DNA of 64,000 nucleotides from Actinomadura sp. 7K507 (GTDB lineage: Bacteria > Actinomycetota > Actinomycetes > Streptosporangiales > Streptosporangiaceae), in the NCBI RefSeq assembly GCF_004348425.1, contig NZ_SMKK01000003.1:42309-106308 (forward strand). Reading direction: 5' to 3'. This document shows, piece by piece, positions 1-8,800 of this stretch. Each line of letters opens with the position of its first letter. The first letter of the stretch is position 1. A program made the translations under genes and the position numbers. Below the pieces are notes generated by a model, which saw only the letters and a list, made by a program, of their open reading frames with translations, did no database searches and was not told where the DNA came from.

Positions 1-767
1 CGGGACACGTCGACGGCGTCGAAGAGGAACGAGGTGTTGATGCCGAAGTTGCCGCCCGCGCCGCCCCGGCAGGCCCAGAACAGGTCGGCCTCCGTGTCGC
101 GGTTCGCGCGAACGATGCTGCCGTCGGCCAGGACGATCTCGGTCTCCACCAGGTTGTCGCACGTCAGGCCCCATTTGCGGTCGTTGAAGCCCAGGCCGCC
201 GCCGAGCGTCAGGCCCGCGATGCCGACCCCGACGCAGCGCCCGCCGGGGACGTACAGATTCGTCCCCCCGGCCCCGGCCCCGGCCTTGGCGACGTCGCCG
301 TTGGTGGCGCCGCCGCCGATTCTGAGCCGGTTGCCGTCCAGCGCGGTCACCTGGCTCATCGGGCGCACGCTGATCAGCAGGCCCGTCGTCGTCGAGTAAC
401 CGGCGTAGTTGTGGCCGCCGGCGCGGGGTGCCAGCGGCATTCCGTTCTCTTTCGCCCACAGCAGGGCCGTGCGCACGTCCTGCGCGCTGGCGCAGGACAC
501 GATGCCCATCGGCTTCCTGTCCTCGTACCGCAGATTCCACGGCCGCGCCAGTGCCGGGAAATTCTGCGCCTTCGGCAGATACAGTTTGCTGCCGGATTGG
601 AGCGCCTTCTCCAGTTGCTGCCAATTCGGATTCACCGCCGGCTGCGGAGTGGGCGCGGAAGGGCCGTGCGGCGCCGCCCCCGCGTTGTCATGTCCGGTCA
701 GCGCCGTGACCAGGCCGGCGGCGGACGCGTACGCGCCCGCTCGTAGTACCCCGCGTCGATCGAGCAT
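1..767 (-). CDS. FAD-binding oxidoreductase, berberine-bridge type (C-terminus outside window)
   Basis: About 255 N-terminal residues are present; the reading frame runs off the left edge. The start MLDRRGVLRAG followed by a small hydrophobic stretch resembles a twin-arginine export signal. The FAD-binding PCMH-type domain follows: RAGGHNYAG carries the His (about residue 119) that links FAD, and GGRCVGVGIAG carries a Cys (about 178) in the position used for the second, bicovalent flavin bond in berberine-bridge enzymes. Such enzymes oxidise sugars or secondary metabolites; the substrate cannot be told. It is divergent from the Cys-rich/DUF692 operon, across 316 bp. The BBE-like gene at 48868 lacks the matching Cys. 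Confidence 0.85.
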   Translation of the reverse strand, partial: MLDRRGVLRAGAYASAAGLVTALTGHDNAGAAPHGPSAPTPQPAVNPNWQQLEKALQSGSKLYLPKAQNFPALARPWNLRYEDRKPMGIVSCASAQDVRTALLWAKENGMPLAPRAGGHNYAGYSTTTGLLISVRPMSQVTALDGNRLRIGGGATNGDVAKAGAGAGGTNLYVPGGRCVGVGIAGLTLGGGLGFNDRKWGLTCDNLVETEIVLADGSIVRANRDTEADLFWACRGGAGGNFGINTSFLFDAVDVS

Positions 768-1083
768 TGTTCCCCTGACTCAATGGGCGAGCGTCGCCCG
801 GACTTCTCCCGCCTTCCGCAGAGAACTCAATCACGCACCCAAGTAAAGAGCGGCACTATCCACCTCCAAAAGACCGTACCGGTGTCGCTCGCGTCAGCGG
901 AGAGGGTGCGGACAGAAGCATTGGCCGGCCGTTGGGCGAAACAAGCGAGAACTTTGCTGGAGTCGCGTGGTAGGACGCGATCGGCCCAGGGGAGGAAGTC
1001 CAGCGACCACTCGCGGGCACGAGGCCGCGGCCGGGGCGATCGGGAAAGTAGAACGAATTCCCGTACGGCGGAGAGGATTTGCT
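768..1083. other. intergenic region between divergent oxidoreductase and Cys-rich/DUF692 operon
   Basis: This 316-bp stretch separates two divergent transcription units and must hold both promoters. I see no convincing -35/-10 pair and no coding sequence. The only clear signal is the Shine-Dalgarno-like GGAGAGG about 8 nt before the GTG at 1084. Confidence 0.5.
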
Positions 1084-1689
1084 GTGACGCAGCACGGTAA
1101 TGGCGACGGGCAAGGGGCGGCGGAAGTCGCCCAATTCGTGGTCGGCGGGGAGCAGGGGGCGCAGCGGCGCCACGGCGCGCACGAGGCGCGAACGGCGATC
1201 CTGCCGCACTCGGCCGGCGACCCGAACGACTTCTGGCCCGACCCCAGGCTGGGGCGCCCGCTGGAACTGCACGTGTGCATGGGCCTGAACTCCTGCTGCG
1301 GCCACGGCCGGGACGGGACCGGGGAGATGGCGGGCATGGGGCAATGCGCCACCGTGTCCCACGTCTGCCACGGCGCCAACGAATGCCGGGGGCAGGGCGG
1401 CTGCGGATACAGCGGGGGCGACGCCGAACAGGCCATGCCGGGGGCTCAGGAGTGCCGTTCCTCCGGCAGTTGCGCCAGCCCCATCAACGAGAGCCGCGTC
1501 CACGCCGCCGGTCCCTACCGGGGCACGAGCGTGTGGAAGCGGGCCCGCAAGGTCTTCGAGCAGCGCATGTTCGAGGCCGGCGTCCCGTTCGGCCCGGCCC
1601 CGGGAGAGGGAGCCCCCGACGATCTGGTGCCGCCCTACGAAGGCAAGCGGCGCTACGACCCGTGCCAGGCGTCCGGCCATGGGCAGTGA
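1084..1689 (+). CDS. cysteine-rich protein, putative precursor substrate of the adjacent MNIO enzyme
   Basis: 201 aa with ten Cys (65, 71, 72, 88, 95, 101, 107, 124, 130, 194). The motif HVCxGxNxC occurs twice (63-71 and 93-101), followed by CRGQGGC and CRSSGSC, a pattern like the Cys-rich low-complexity substrates of bufferin-type clusters. A Gly/Arg-rich N-terminus precedes the Cys block, and a Cys-poor tail (about 135-193, [11 protein letters not shown] region) follows. No Sec or Tat signal peptide is visible, unlike typical bufferins. GTG 1084 is chosen because GGAGAGG lies just upstream; an in-frame ATG at 967 has no such support. The gene overlaps the DUF692 gene by 11 bp, implying translational coupling. 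The modification and metal-binding role are inferred. Confidence 0.75.
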   Translation: MTQHGNGDGQGAAEVAQFVVGGEQGAQRRHGAHEARTAILPHSAGDPNDFWPDPRLGRPLELHVCMGLNSCCGHGRDGTGEMAGMGQCATVSHVCHGANECRGQGGCGYSGGDAEQAMPGAQECRSSGSCASPINESRVHAAGPYRGTSVWKRARKVFEQRMFEAGVPFGPAPGEGAPDDLVPPYEGKRRYDPCQASGHGQ

Positions 1690-2581
1690 CGCCGCACCGT
1701 CCGGTGAACGCCCCGGGCCCGACCCGGGGAGGCGCACCGATCGCGGTCTGGGATTCGGCGTGGGCCTTCGCGCGCAACACATGGCGCAGGTCCTGGCGGA
1801 GCGCCCGCCGGTCGACTGGTTCGAGATCATCTCGGAGAACTTCATGGACTCCGGCGGCCGTCCGCGGCAAGACCTGCGCCGGATCGCCGAGCGGTACCCC
1901 GTGGCGATGCACGGCGTCTCCATGTCGATCGGCGCCGCCGAGCCGCTCGACATCGGCTACCTGCGCCGGCTGCGGCGGCTGGCGGACGAGATCGGCGCCC
2001 GCTGGGTCTCCGACCATGTCTGCTGGACGGGCGTGGCCGGCCTGAACACCCACGAACTGCTGCCGATGCCGTTCACCGAGGAGGCCCTGCGGCACACGGC
2101 CGGCAGGGTCAGGATCGTCCAGGAGATGCTGGAGCGCCCGCTGGTGCTGGAGAACCCCAGCACGTACGCGACCTTCCGGCAGTCCACGATGCCCGAATGG
2201 GAGTTCGTGGCGCGGCTCTGCGAGGAGACGGGGTGCCGGCTCCTCCTGGACGTCAACAACGTCTACGTCTCGGCGGTCAACCACGGCTTCGACCCGGACG
2301 ACTACCTTCGGGGCGTGCCGCACGACCGGGTGGTGGAGCTGCACCTGGCCGGGCACGCCGACCACGGCGGCCACCTGATCGACACGCACGACCGTCCGGT
2401 GGCCGAGCCGGTGTGGGAGCTGTACCGGACGGCCCGCGCGCTCACCGGCCCGGTGCCCACCCTGCTGGAGTGGGACGACCGCGTCCCGCCGCTGCCGGAC
2501 CTGCTGGCCGAGCTGGACAAGGCGCGACTCGCCGCCGCGGACCGGCCGCCCGTCCCGGACCGCGTCGCTCGTCATGGCTGA
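1679..2581 (+). CDS. DUF692 family multinuclear non-haem iron oxidative enzyme (MNIO, BufB/MbnB-like)
   Basis: 300 aa, the usual length for DUF692 TIM-barrel enzymes. Family motifs in order: WFEIISENF (47-55), [10 protein letters not shown] (H78), SDHVCWTG (D112, H113), LENPSTY (E158), [16 protein letters not shown] (D191, N193-194), VELHLAGH (E220, H222, H226), DTHDRPV (D235, H237) and LEWDDR (E264). These His/Asp/Glu residues match the positions that hold the iron cluster in MbnB, TglH and BufB. Such enzymes modify Cys residues of ribosomal peptides using O2. The gene lies between the Cys-rich gene (11-bp overlap) and the DUF2063 gene (8-bp overlap), so its substrate is most likely the Cys-rich protein. 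Confidence 0.9.
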   Translation: MGSDAAPSGERPGPDPGRRTDRGLGFGVGLRAQHMAQVLAERPPVDWFEIISENFMDSGGRPRQDLRRIAERYPVAMHGVSMSIGAAEPLDIGYLRRLRRLADEIGARWVSDHVCWTGVAGLNTHELLPMPFTEEALRHTAGRVRIVQEMLERPLVLENPSTYATFRQSTMPEWEFVARLCEETGCRLLLDVNNVYVSAVNHGFDPDDYLRGVPHDRVVELHLAGHADHGGHLIDTHDRPVAEPVWELYRTARALTGPVPTLLEWDDRVPPLPDLLAELDKARLAAADRPPVPDRVARHG

Positions 2582-3062
2582 GCGCCGCACCGGACCACCG
2601 GACGCGACCGCGCTGACCGCGCTCCAGACGTGGATGCAGCACGCCATCGTGTCACCGCGGCACCCCGTCACGCCGGCGGCGGACGTCCTGGCCGGAACGG
2701 CCGGGCTCAGCGCGGAGCACCGGCTCGGCATCTACCGCCACGGCTACCGGCGGCGGCTGCTGGAGGCCATGCACGCCCTGTACCCGGTGCTCGGCTCGCT
2801 GCTGGGCGCGGAGGTGTTCGAAGAGCTGGCGCTGGGACATGTGGAGGCCCGCCCGTCCCGCTCGCCCAACCTGTCCCACCTCGGTGCCGGCTTCGCCGAC
2901 CACCTGGCCGCGCACCGGCCCGACCCGGAGGAACCGCCGGAACCGTGGGTGCGGATCATCATCGACCTCGCGCGCTACGAGAACGCCTTCGCCGAGGTCT
3001 ACGACGGCCCGGGAACCGAGGAGGACGACGGCGGACGTCCGGGGGAGCCGGGCGGACCGTAG
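2574..3062 (+). CDS. DUF2063 family protein (BufC/HvfC-like), apparently C-terminally truncated
   Basis: 162 aa. Residues about 15-145 match the N-terminal DUF2063 domain: [27 protein letters not shown], a Ser/Pro-rich [10 protein letters not shown] and [16 protein letters not shown]. In this family the domain helps present the precursor to the DUF692 enzyme, so here it should form the complex with the upstream pair. Family members usually run to about 250 residues; this one ends about 17 residues after the N-terminal domain in a low-complexity Gly/Pro/Glu tail. The left flank of a tnpB element begins just after the stop. It may be a natural short form or an insertion-associated truncation. 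Confidence 0.8.
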   Translation: MAERRTGPPDATALTALQTWMQHAIVSPRHPVTPAADVLAGTAGLSAEHRLGIYRHGYRRRLLEAMHALYPVLGSLLGAEVFEELALGHVEARPSRSPNLSHLGAGFADHLAAHRPDPEEPPEPWVRIIIDLARYENAFAEVYDGPGTEEDDGGRPGEPGGP

Positions 3063-3112
3063 GACCCGGAACTCACCGTCACGAAAGAGTCACATGCTGT
3101 TATGGTGCGGGT

Positions 3113-4264
3113 GTGAAGCTGGTGGTCCAGGTCAAACTGCTCCCCGACGCCGCCGATGCGGAGGCGTTGCGGGAGACGCTGAAGCTGTGCAACCGGGCCG
3201 CCGGTCACGCCTCCCGCCGGGCGCACGCCAGCGGCGTGCACGGTAAGACGGCTTTGCAGCGGCTGGTGTACGGCGAGTTGAAGGCGATGGGCCTGTCCGC
3301 GCAGCCGGCGATCCACTGCGTCCGCAAGGTAGCGGGGGCCTACGCGACGCTGGCGCAGAACCTGAAGGCGGGCAACCACGGCCCGGAAGGTTCACGGCGC
3401 CGCGCCGCGGTGGAGAACATGCCGGTCCGGTTCCGCAAGGACGCTGCCCAGCCGTTCGACGACCGGTCGCTGTCGTGGCGGATCCAGGAACGGACCGTGA
3501 GCATCTGGACGGTGCGCGGCAGGCTCAAAGACCTGGCCTTCGCGTGTTCGGCCGAGCAGGCGGCGATGCTGGCCGCGTACCGGTGCGGCGAGTCGGACCT
3601 GGTGTGGCGCGGCGGCTGCTTCTACCTGTACGCCACCTGCGAGGTCCCCCCAGCCCCCGAGTACCTTCCGGACGGGTTCGTGGGGGTGGACCTGGGCATC
3701 GCCAACATCGCCACTACCTGCGACGGCACCGTCCACTCCGGCAAGCACGTCAACCAGGTGCGGCACCGCAACCGCCGACTCCGCAAACGGCTGCAGCGCA
3801 AGGGCACCAAGTCCGCCAAGCGGCTGCTGCGCCATCTGTCGGGCCGCGAGGCGCGTTTCGCGGCCGACACCAACCACCGCATCTCCAAGCAGATCGTGAC
3901 CGAGGCTCAACGCACCACACGCGGAATCGCCCTGGAAGACCTGGGCGGCATCCGCGCGCGGGTCCGGCTACGCAAGCCCCAGCGGGTCACACTGCACACC
4001 TGGAGTTTCGCCCAACTCGGCGCGTTCATCACCTACAAGGCCGAACGCAACGGGGTCCCGGTGGTACATGTGGACCCGCGGCACACCTCGCAAGGGTGCT
4101 CGGCGTGCGGCCACATCGACAAGAACAACCGCCCCGACCAAGCCACCTTCCGATGCACGTCGTGCGGCTTCGCTGAGCACGCCGACGTCAACGCAGCCCG
4201 CAACATCGCCGCACGCGGCGCCACGGGCTGGGCAGTGAGTCACGCTGCCGACGACGCGGCCTGA
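3113..4264 (+). CDS. tnpB: RNA-guided endonuclease TnpB
   Basis: 383 aa from GTG 3113 (VKLVVQVKLLP, the usual N-terminus of actinobacterial TnpB). The split RuvC nuclease is intact: D193 in GVDLGIANIAT, E275 in ALEDLGG and D358 in HADVNAARNI. A zinc ribbon, CSACGH followed by CTSCGF, lies between the last two. An Arg/Lys-rich helical region (RHRNRRLRKRLQRK) follows RuvC-I. TnpB is a programmable DNA nuclease guided by an omega RNA made from the element's 3' end, and it favours retention of the element. No frameshift or lost catalytic residue is seen, so it is probably active. The frame is open further upstream but has no family similarity there. Confidence 0.93.
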   Translation: MKLVVQVKLLPDAADAEALRETLKLCNRAAGHASRRAHASGVHGKTALQRLVYGELKAMGLSAQPAIHCVRKVAGAYATLAQNLKAGNHGPEGSRRRAAVENMPVRFRKDAAQPFDDRSLSWRIQERTVSIWTVRGRLKDLAFACSAEQAAMLAAYRCGESDLVWRGGCFYLYATCEVPPAPEYLPDGFVGVDLGIANIATTCDGTVHSGKHVNQVRHRNRRLRKRLQRKGTKSAKRLLRHLSGREARFAADTNHRISKQIVTEAQRTTRGIALEDLGGIRARVRLRKPQRVTLHTWSFAQLGAFITYKAERNGVPVVHVDPRHTSQGCSACGHIDKNNRPDQATFRCTSCGFAEHADVNAARNIAARGATGWAVSHAADDAA

Positions 4265-4300
4265 CCCGTACCCACCAGGTACACCGGTTAGAGCTGCAAG

Positions 4301-4326
4301 CTCGGCCCTTCAGCTTCAGGGCCGAG
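4301..4326 (+). ncRNA. right-end hairpin of the tnpB element, likely the 3' part of its omega RNA scaffold
   Basis: CTCGGCCCT (4301-4309) and AGGGCCGAG (4318-4326) form a perfect 9-bp stem with an 8-nt loop, 37 nt after the tnpB stop. In IS200/IS605 elements such a right-end stem-loop is both the transposition end and the end of the omega RNA scaffold, with the guide read from the flank just beyond. The guide would start at about 4334. The full extent of the RNA, which probably begins inside tnpB, is not determined. Confidence 0.55.
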
Positions 4327-4333
4327 AAGCTGA

Positions 4334-4495
4334 CCGCCGCCTACTGCTACACCCTGCACCTGCTCGACACGATCTACGGGGAGTCGCGGGCGGAGGTGGC
4401 GCCCGGTGTCCGCAGCGACCGCCATGGCCGACTTTCCCCAGCTCGGCGGCGACAACGGTGTGCGCTGGCTCCTGGGCAAGATGCCGGACGTGTGA
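4334..4495 (+). pseudogene. degenerate coding remnant beyond the tnpB element
   Basis: Just after the right end one frame reads AAYCYTLHLLDTIYGESRAEV, which looks like real protein. It then loses coherence, while the +1 frame reads MADFPQLGGDNGVRWLLG and ends in KMPDV and a TGA at 4493-4495. Together they look like the 3' end of a gene with one frameshift and no start. I do not recognise the family. It could be what remains of a gene that followed the DUF2063 gene before the insertion. The rest of the gap to 4762 shows nothing clear beyond the next gene's ribosome binding site. Confidence 0.4.
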
Positions 4496-4762
4496 CCGCG
4501 TCCCTGGGGTGCGCCGGGCCGGCCGGCACCCCGAGGTCACGCCCGGTCTGCAGATCAGCGGCGTTCCGGTACCGCGGTCGTCGGCACCGTGAATGGTACG
4601 GCGGGCCGGCGCCGGGGACCATCCGCATGACCGTCTGGTGCCCCCGCCGCCGGCCGGTTCAGGGCGCTCCCGCCCCGGGTGAGAGCGCGGTGAGCGCCGT
4701 GTGAGCCGGGGGTGAGGAGCCGCCCCGAGGATGCGGGGGATCCACAGGAATCGGGAGAGACG

Positions 4763-5839
4763 ATGGCGACAGAAGAGATCACAGAGCGCCTGATGGCGGA
4801 CGCCGTGACGGCGATGGAGATGCTCAGCATCACGCTGGGCATCCGCCTGGGGCTGTACGAGGCGCTCGCGGCGGGGCCCGCCGACGCCCGCGGTCTGGCC
4901 AAGGCCACCGGCGTCCACCCGCGGTACGCGCGGGAATGGCTCGAACAGCAGGCCGCGAGCGGCGTGCTGACCGTCACCGGCGACACCGCCGGCAAGGACG
5001 CGGACCCGTACGCGCGCACCTTCGCGCTGCCCGCGGACGCCGCCGAGGCGCTGCTGGACGCCGACAGCCCGTTCTACGCCGGGGCGCTGCCCGGCTTCGT
5101 GGCGTCCATCGCCGAGGTCCTGCCACAGGTCGCGGTGGCGTACGGCTCCGGCGGCGGCGTCCCGTACGCCGCCTACGGAGAGGGCACCCGGCACGGCATC
5201 GGCGGGCTCAACCGGGCGGCCTTCCGCAGCGGCGTGGCCGGCTGGATCGCGACGCTGCCGGACGTCGAGGCCCGGCTGTCCGGCGGCTCGGCACGCGTCC
5301 TCGACCTCGGATGCGGCACCGGCTGGTCGGCCATCACGATCGCCGAGGCGTTCCCGGCCGTCCGCGTGCACGGCGTCGACCTCGACGAGGCATCGATCGC
5401 GGAGGCGTCCGGGCACGCCGCCGAGCAGGGGCTGGCCGATCGGGTGACGTTCGCGCTGGGGGACGCGGCCAAGCCCGCGGCGGGCGGGCCCTACGACCTG
5501 GTCTGCGTGTTCGAGGCGCTGCACGACATGGCGGATCCGGTCGCGGCGCTGCGGGCGGCGCGGGACGCCCTCGCCCCCGGCGGCGCGGTCCTGGTCGGCG
5601 ACGAGAAGGTCGCCGAGCACTTCTCCGCGGAGGCCGGCCTGGTGGAGCGGCTGAACTACGCGTTCAGCGTCCTGCACTGCCTGCCCGCCACGCGTGCCGA
5701 GGGCACCGCGGTGGAGGCCGGGACCGTACTGCGGCCCGGCACCATGCGAACCTACGCCGCGGAGGCGGGCTACCGGAACTGCGCCGACCTGCCCATCGAC
5801 CACGACATGTGGAGGTTCTACCGGCTCGACCCGGCCTGA
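4763..5839 (+). CDS. class I SAM-dependent methyltransferase
   Basis: 358 aa. An N-terminal winged-helix segment (GLAKATGVHPRYAREWLEQQ) resembles the dimerisation domain of small-molecule O-methyltransferases. It is followed by the SAM-binding motif VLDLGCGTGWSA (about 179-190), an acidic motif VHGVDLDEASI, and FEALHDMADPVAALRAAR, the usual post-core helix. ATG 4763 is chosen because GGGAGAG precedes it; an in-frame ATG at 4712 lacks one. The gene is convergent with the AfsR-type regulator and the two overlap by 22 bp at their 3' ends. The acceptor substrate is unknown. Confidence 0.85.
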   Translation: MATEEITERLMADAVTAMEMLSITLGIRLGLYEALAAGPADARGLAKATGVHPRYAREWLEQQAASGVLTVTGDTAGKDADPYARTFALPADAAEALLDADSPFYAGALPGFVASIAEVLPQVAVAYGSGGGVPYAAYGEGTRHGIGGLNRAAFRSGVAGWIATLPDVEARLSGGSARVLDLGCGTGWSAITIAEAFPAVRVHGVDLDEASIAEASGHAAEQGLADRVTFALGDAAKPAAGGPYDLVCVFEALHDMADPVAALRAARDALAPGGAVLVGDEKVAEHFSAEAGLVERLNYAFSVLHCLPATRAEGTAVEAGTVLRPGTMRTYAAEAGYRNCADLPIDHDMWRFYRLDPA

Positions 5840-8800
5840 CCGGCGGCCCGCGCGGCCGTGTCGGCGGCCCGCGCGGCGGTGTCGATGGTCCGCGCGGCGG
5901 TGTCGATGGTCCGCGCGGCGGTGTCGATGGTCCGCGCGGCGGTGTCGATGGTCCGCGCGGCGGTGTCGTTGGTCCGCGCGGCGGTGTCGTTGGTCCGCGC
6001 GGCGGTGTCGATCGCGGTGAGGGCGAGCGCGGCCATATCGTCGACCGCTCGCCCGGACCCGCGTCCGGCGGCCAGGCGAGCGGCGTCCTCACCGAGCCGC
6101 TCCCGGACGGGCTCCAGCGCCTCGCGCAGCAGGGCGGCCTCGGGCACGTCGGACGGAAAGCGCACGGGGGCGCTCTCCAGCGCACCGTCCAGTTCGCACG
6201 CCGCCTCGTCCAGGCCCGCGCCGGCCAGCAACGGGATCAGATTGCGCAGGGTGACCCACTGCTGGGTGCGGTTGCCGACCCGCCGCCAGTGCTCGATCGC
6301 GTCCCGGTAGGCCCGCAGGGCGGCGGCGGGGTCGGTGTCGATCCGCCCCCGGAGCGTCACGACCGAAACCGTGGCGATGCCCTCGATGAACAGCGCCCCC
6401 AGGGCACCCGCCGACCGGCGCGACTCCTCCAGCAGCTCCAGAGCGCGCACCGGATCGCTGTGCAACCGTGCTTCGCCGGAGTAGTACAGCGCCAGAGCTT
6501 TCAACACCGGTTCCCCGGTCCCGGCGGCCATCGCGAGGCACTCGTCCGCGACCCGCAGGGCGTCGGACGGGTCGCCCCGGTAGGCCAGGGCTATCGCCTT
6601 GCTGCCGAGGGCCTCGCAAAGGACGCCGAAGTCATCGGGAGCCGCCCGCCGCACGGCCTCGTCGTAATGCTCGACGGCCTCGTCGAACCGTCCCTCCAGC
6701 ATCGCGACGTCCCCGAGGACCGCCAGCGCGCCCGCCGCGTCCGGGGAGCCGTCCGGCGCGGCGGCCAGGGCGCGCCGCGCCAGCTCGGTGGCCCGGCCGA
6801 AGTCGCCGCGCGCCCACGCCCCGCACGCCGCGGACGCCAGCGCGGCGGGCCGCCGGGGATGGGCCGCCGCGCCGGGCAGGTCCGCCGCCGTCTCGGCCCG
6901 CTCCTGGAACTCGAAGCGCATGTGGAACACCGCGTACGGGGCGAGCGCCGCCGCCAGCTCGACCGCCGCTTCCGCGTCCTCGGCGCAGGCCCAGCGGAGC
7001 GCGGCGCGCACTTCGTCGACCGGCAGCGGGCCGTACGGGTGGCGTCGCGCCAGGACGATCTGATGCCGGGCGTGCGCGGCGGGGATCCGCTGGTCCTCGC
7101 CGTGGCGGGCCAGCAGCTCGGCGGCGTACGCGCGGACCGTGTCCAGCAGCCGGTACCGGTCCCCTTCCGGGCCCGCCGGGATCGATCCGCCCGCCGGTGC
7201 CGACGTGTCGGCCAGCATCGATTTGTCGGCCAGCCCGGCCAGCGCCACCGCGACGCGTCCGGCCGGCAGCAGGCCGTCGCCGCACACCGCCTCGGCGTCG
7301 GCCAGCCGGAACGGGCCGGAGAAGACCGCCAGCCTGCGCAGCAGCACCTGCTCGGGCGGGTCGAGCAGGGCGAACGACCAGTCCAGCACCGCCCGCAGGC
7401 TCCGGTCCCGGGGGCGGCTCGTCCGCCATCCGCCGCTGAGGACGTCCAGGGCCGGACGGTCGGCGACCGCGGCCAGGCCGAGCCCCCGGACCCGTGCCGC
7501 GGCCAGTTCGATCGCCAGCGGCAGCCCGTCCAGCCGCGCGCACAGGTCGGCCGCCACCGGAACGTCCCCGGGCCGCAGCTCGGGGCCGCCGGACGCGCGG
7601 AGCCTCTCGGCGAACAACGCCACCGCCTGGGCCGGCTCCCGCAGCGGAGGCAGGGCCAGGACCTCCTCACCCGGCACGGCCAGCAGCTCGCGGCTGGTCG
7701 CCAGCACCGTCACAGCCGGGCAGTGCTGGACGATCCGCTCGATCAGCACCGCCACGTCCGGCAGGACATGCTCGCAGTTGTCGGCCACCAGCAGTGTGCG
7801 AGCCGGATGCAGCGCCTCGACCAGGGCCTCTTCGACCCGGCCGTTCACCGGTTCGGGCAGGCCGAGCGCGTCGGCGAACACCCGCGGCACATCGGCCGGG
7901 TCGCCGGCGGCCGCCAGGTCGATCCAGCTCGCCGCCCGCGGTCCGGCGGCTTCACGGGCGAGCCTGGTCTTCCCCACTCCGCCGGGTCCGACCAGGGTGA
8001 CGATGCGCGCACCGTCCAGCAGTCGGGTGAGCCGGGCCAGCTCGTCCGCCCGTCCCACCAGCGCGGTCAGCGGCGCTCGCCGGATCGGTGCCGGGCCGGG
8101 GCGCGGCGCCGGCCCGGACACCTGATGCGGCGCCGGCCCGGACACCTGATGACGCAGGATCCGGCCGTGCAGCTCGCCGAGCTCAGGGGAGGGCTCCAGC
8201 CCGAGTTCCTCGCGAAGCCTGATGCTCAGCGAGCGGTAGATCTCCAATCCCTCAGCCTGCCGCCCGGCCAGATAGAGGGCCCGCATCAGCAGCCCGTGCG
8301 GCCTTTCGCGCAGGGGATGGGCGGCCGTGAGTTCGCGCAGCGCCCCGAGCGCCCGGTCGATCCTGCCGAGAGTGAGCCACACCTCGCAGCGGCTCTCCTC
8401 GGCGGCGACCCGTAACTCTCCCAGCCGCACCGAGGCACCTTGCGCGAAACCGTCGGCGAACTCGGCGTACGCCGGCCCGCGCCACCGCGCCAGCGCCGTC
8501 TCCAGCTTCTCCGCCGCGGCGCCCGCGTCCCGGGCGAGCAGCGCACCCGGCCCGGGGCCCACCGCTTCCCGGACCTCCCGCTCGAACCGGGTGGCGTCGA
8601 TGGAGGGGAGGTCCACGGCCAGCAGGTATCCGGGCGACCTGGTCACCAGTACGTCGGCGCCGATCCTGCCGCGCAGCCGCGAGACGCTGGTGTGCAGCGC
8701 GTGCCGGGCCCCTTCCGGCGGGTCGCCGTCCCAGAGGGCGGCGGTGAGTTCCTCGGCGCTCACGACGTGCCCGGGGACGAGCAGTAACCGCGACAGGAGC

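Larger units (their letters stand above)
3063..4333 (+). mobile_element. IS200/IS605-superfamily element carrying only tnpB (IS1341-like), no tnpA
   Basis: The element consists of a short left flank, an intact tnpB (3113-4264) and a right-end hairpin at 4301-4326. No tyrosine (Y1) transposase is present nearby, so it would need tnpA in trans. The exact ends cannot be fixed without an empty-site comparison: the left end lies somewhere in 3063-3112 and the right end is placed just after the hairpin. It separates the DUF2063 gene from a short degenerate coding remnant. Confidence 0.7.

Noticed and set aside
856..1953. 365-codon minus-strand open frame opposite the Cys-rich gene
   Set aside because: Its translation is Arg/Gly/Ala/Pro-rich with no motif, while the plus-strand operon has strong family signatures.
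5848..6015. 21-bp tandem array as a CRISPR
   Set aside because: Units are contiguous with no spacers and sit in frame inside a gene.
4936..8415. Very long open frame on the plus strand, about 1160 codons, over the methyltransferase and AfsR-type genes
   Set aside because: It is an artefact of high GC opposite real genes: no recognisable domain, extreme Arg/Gly/Ala content, and the genes on the other frames have clear domains.
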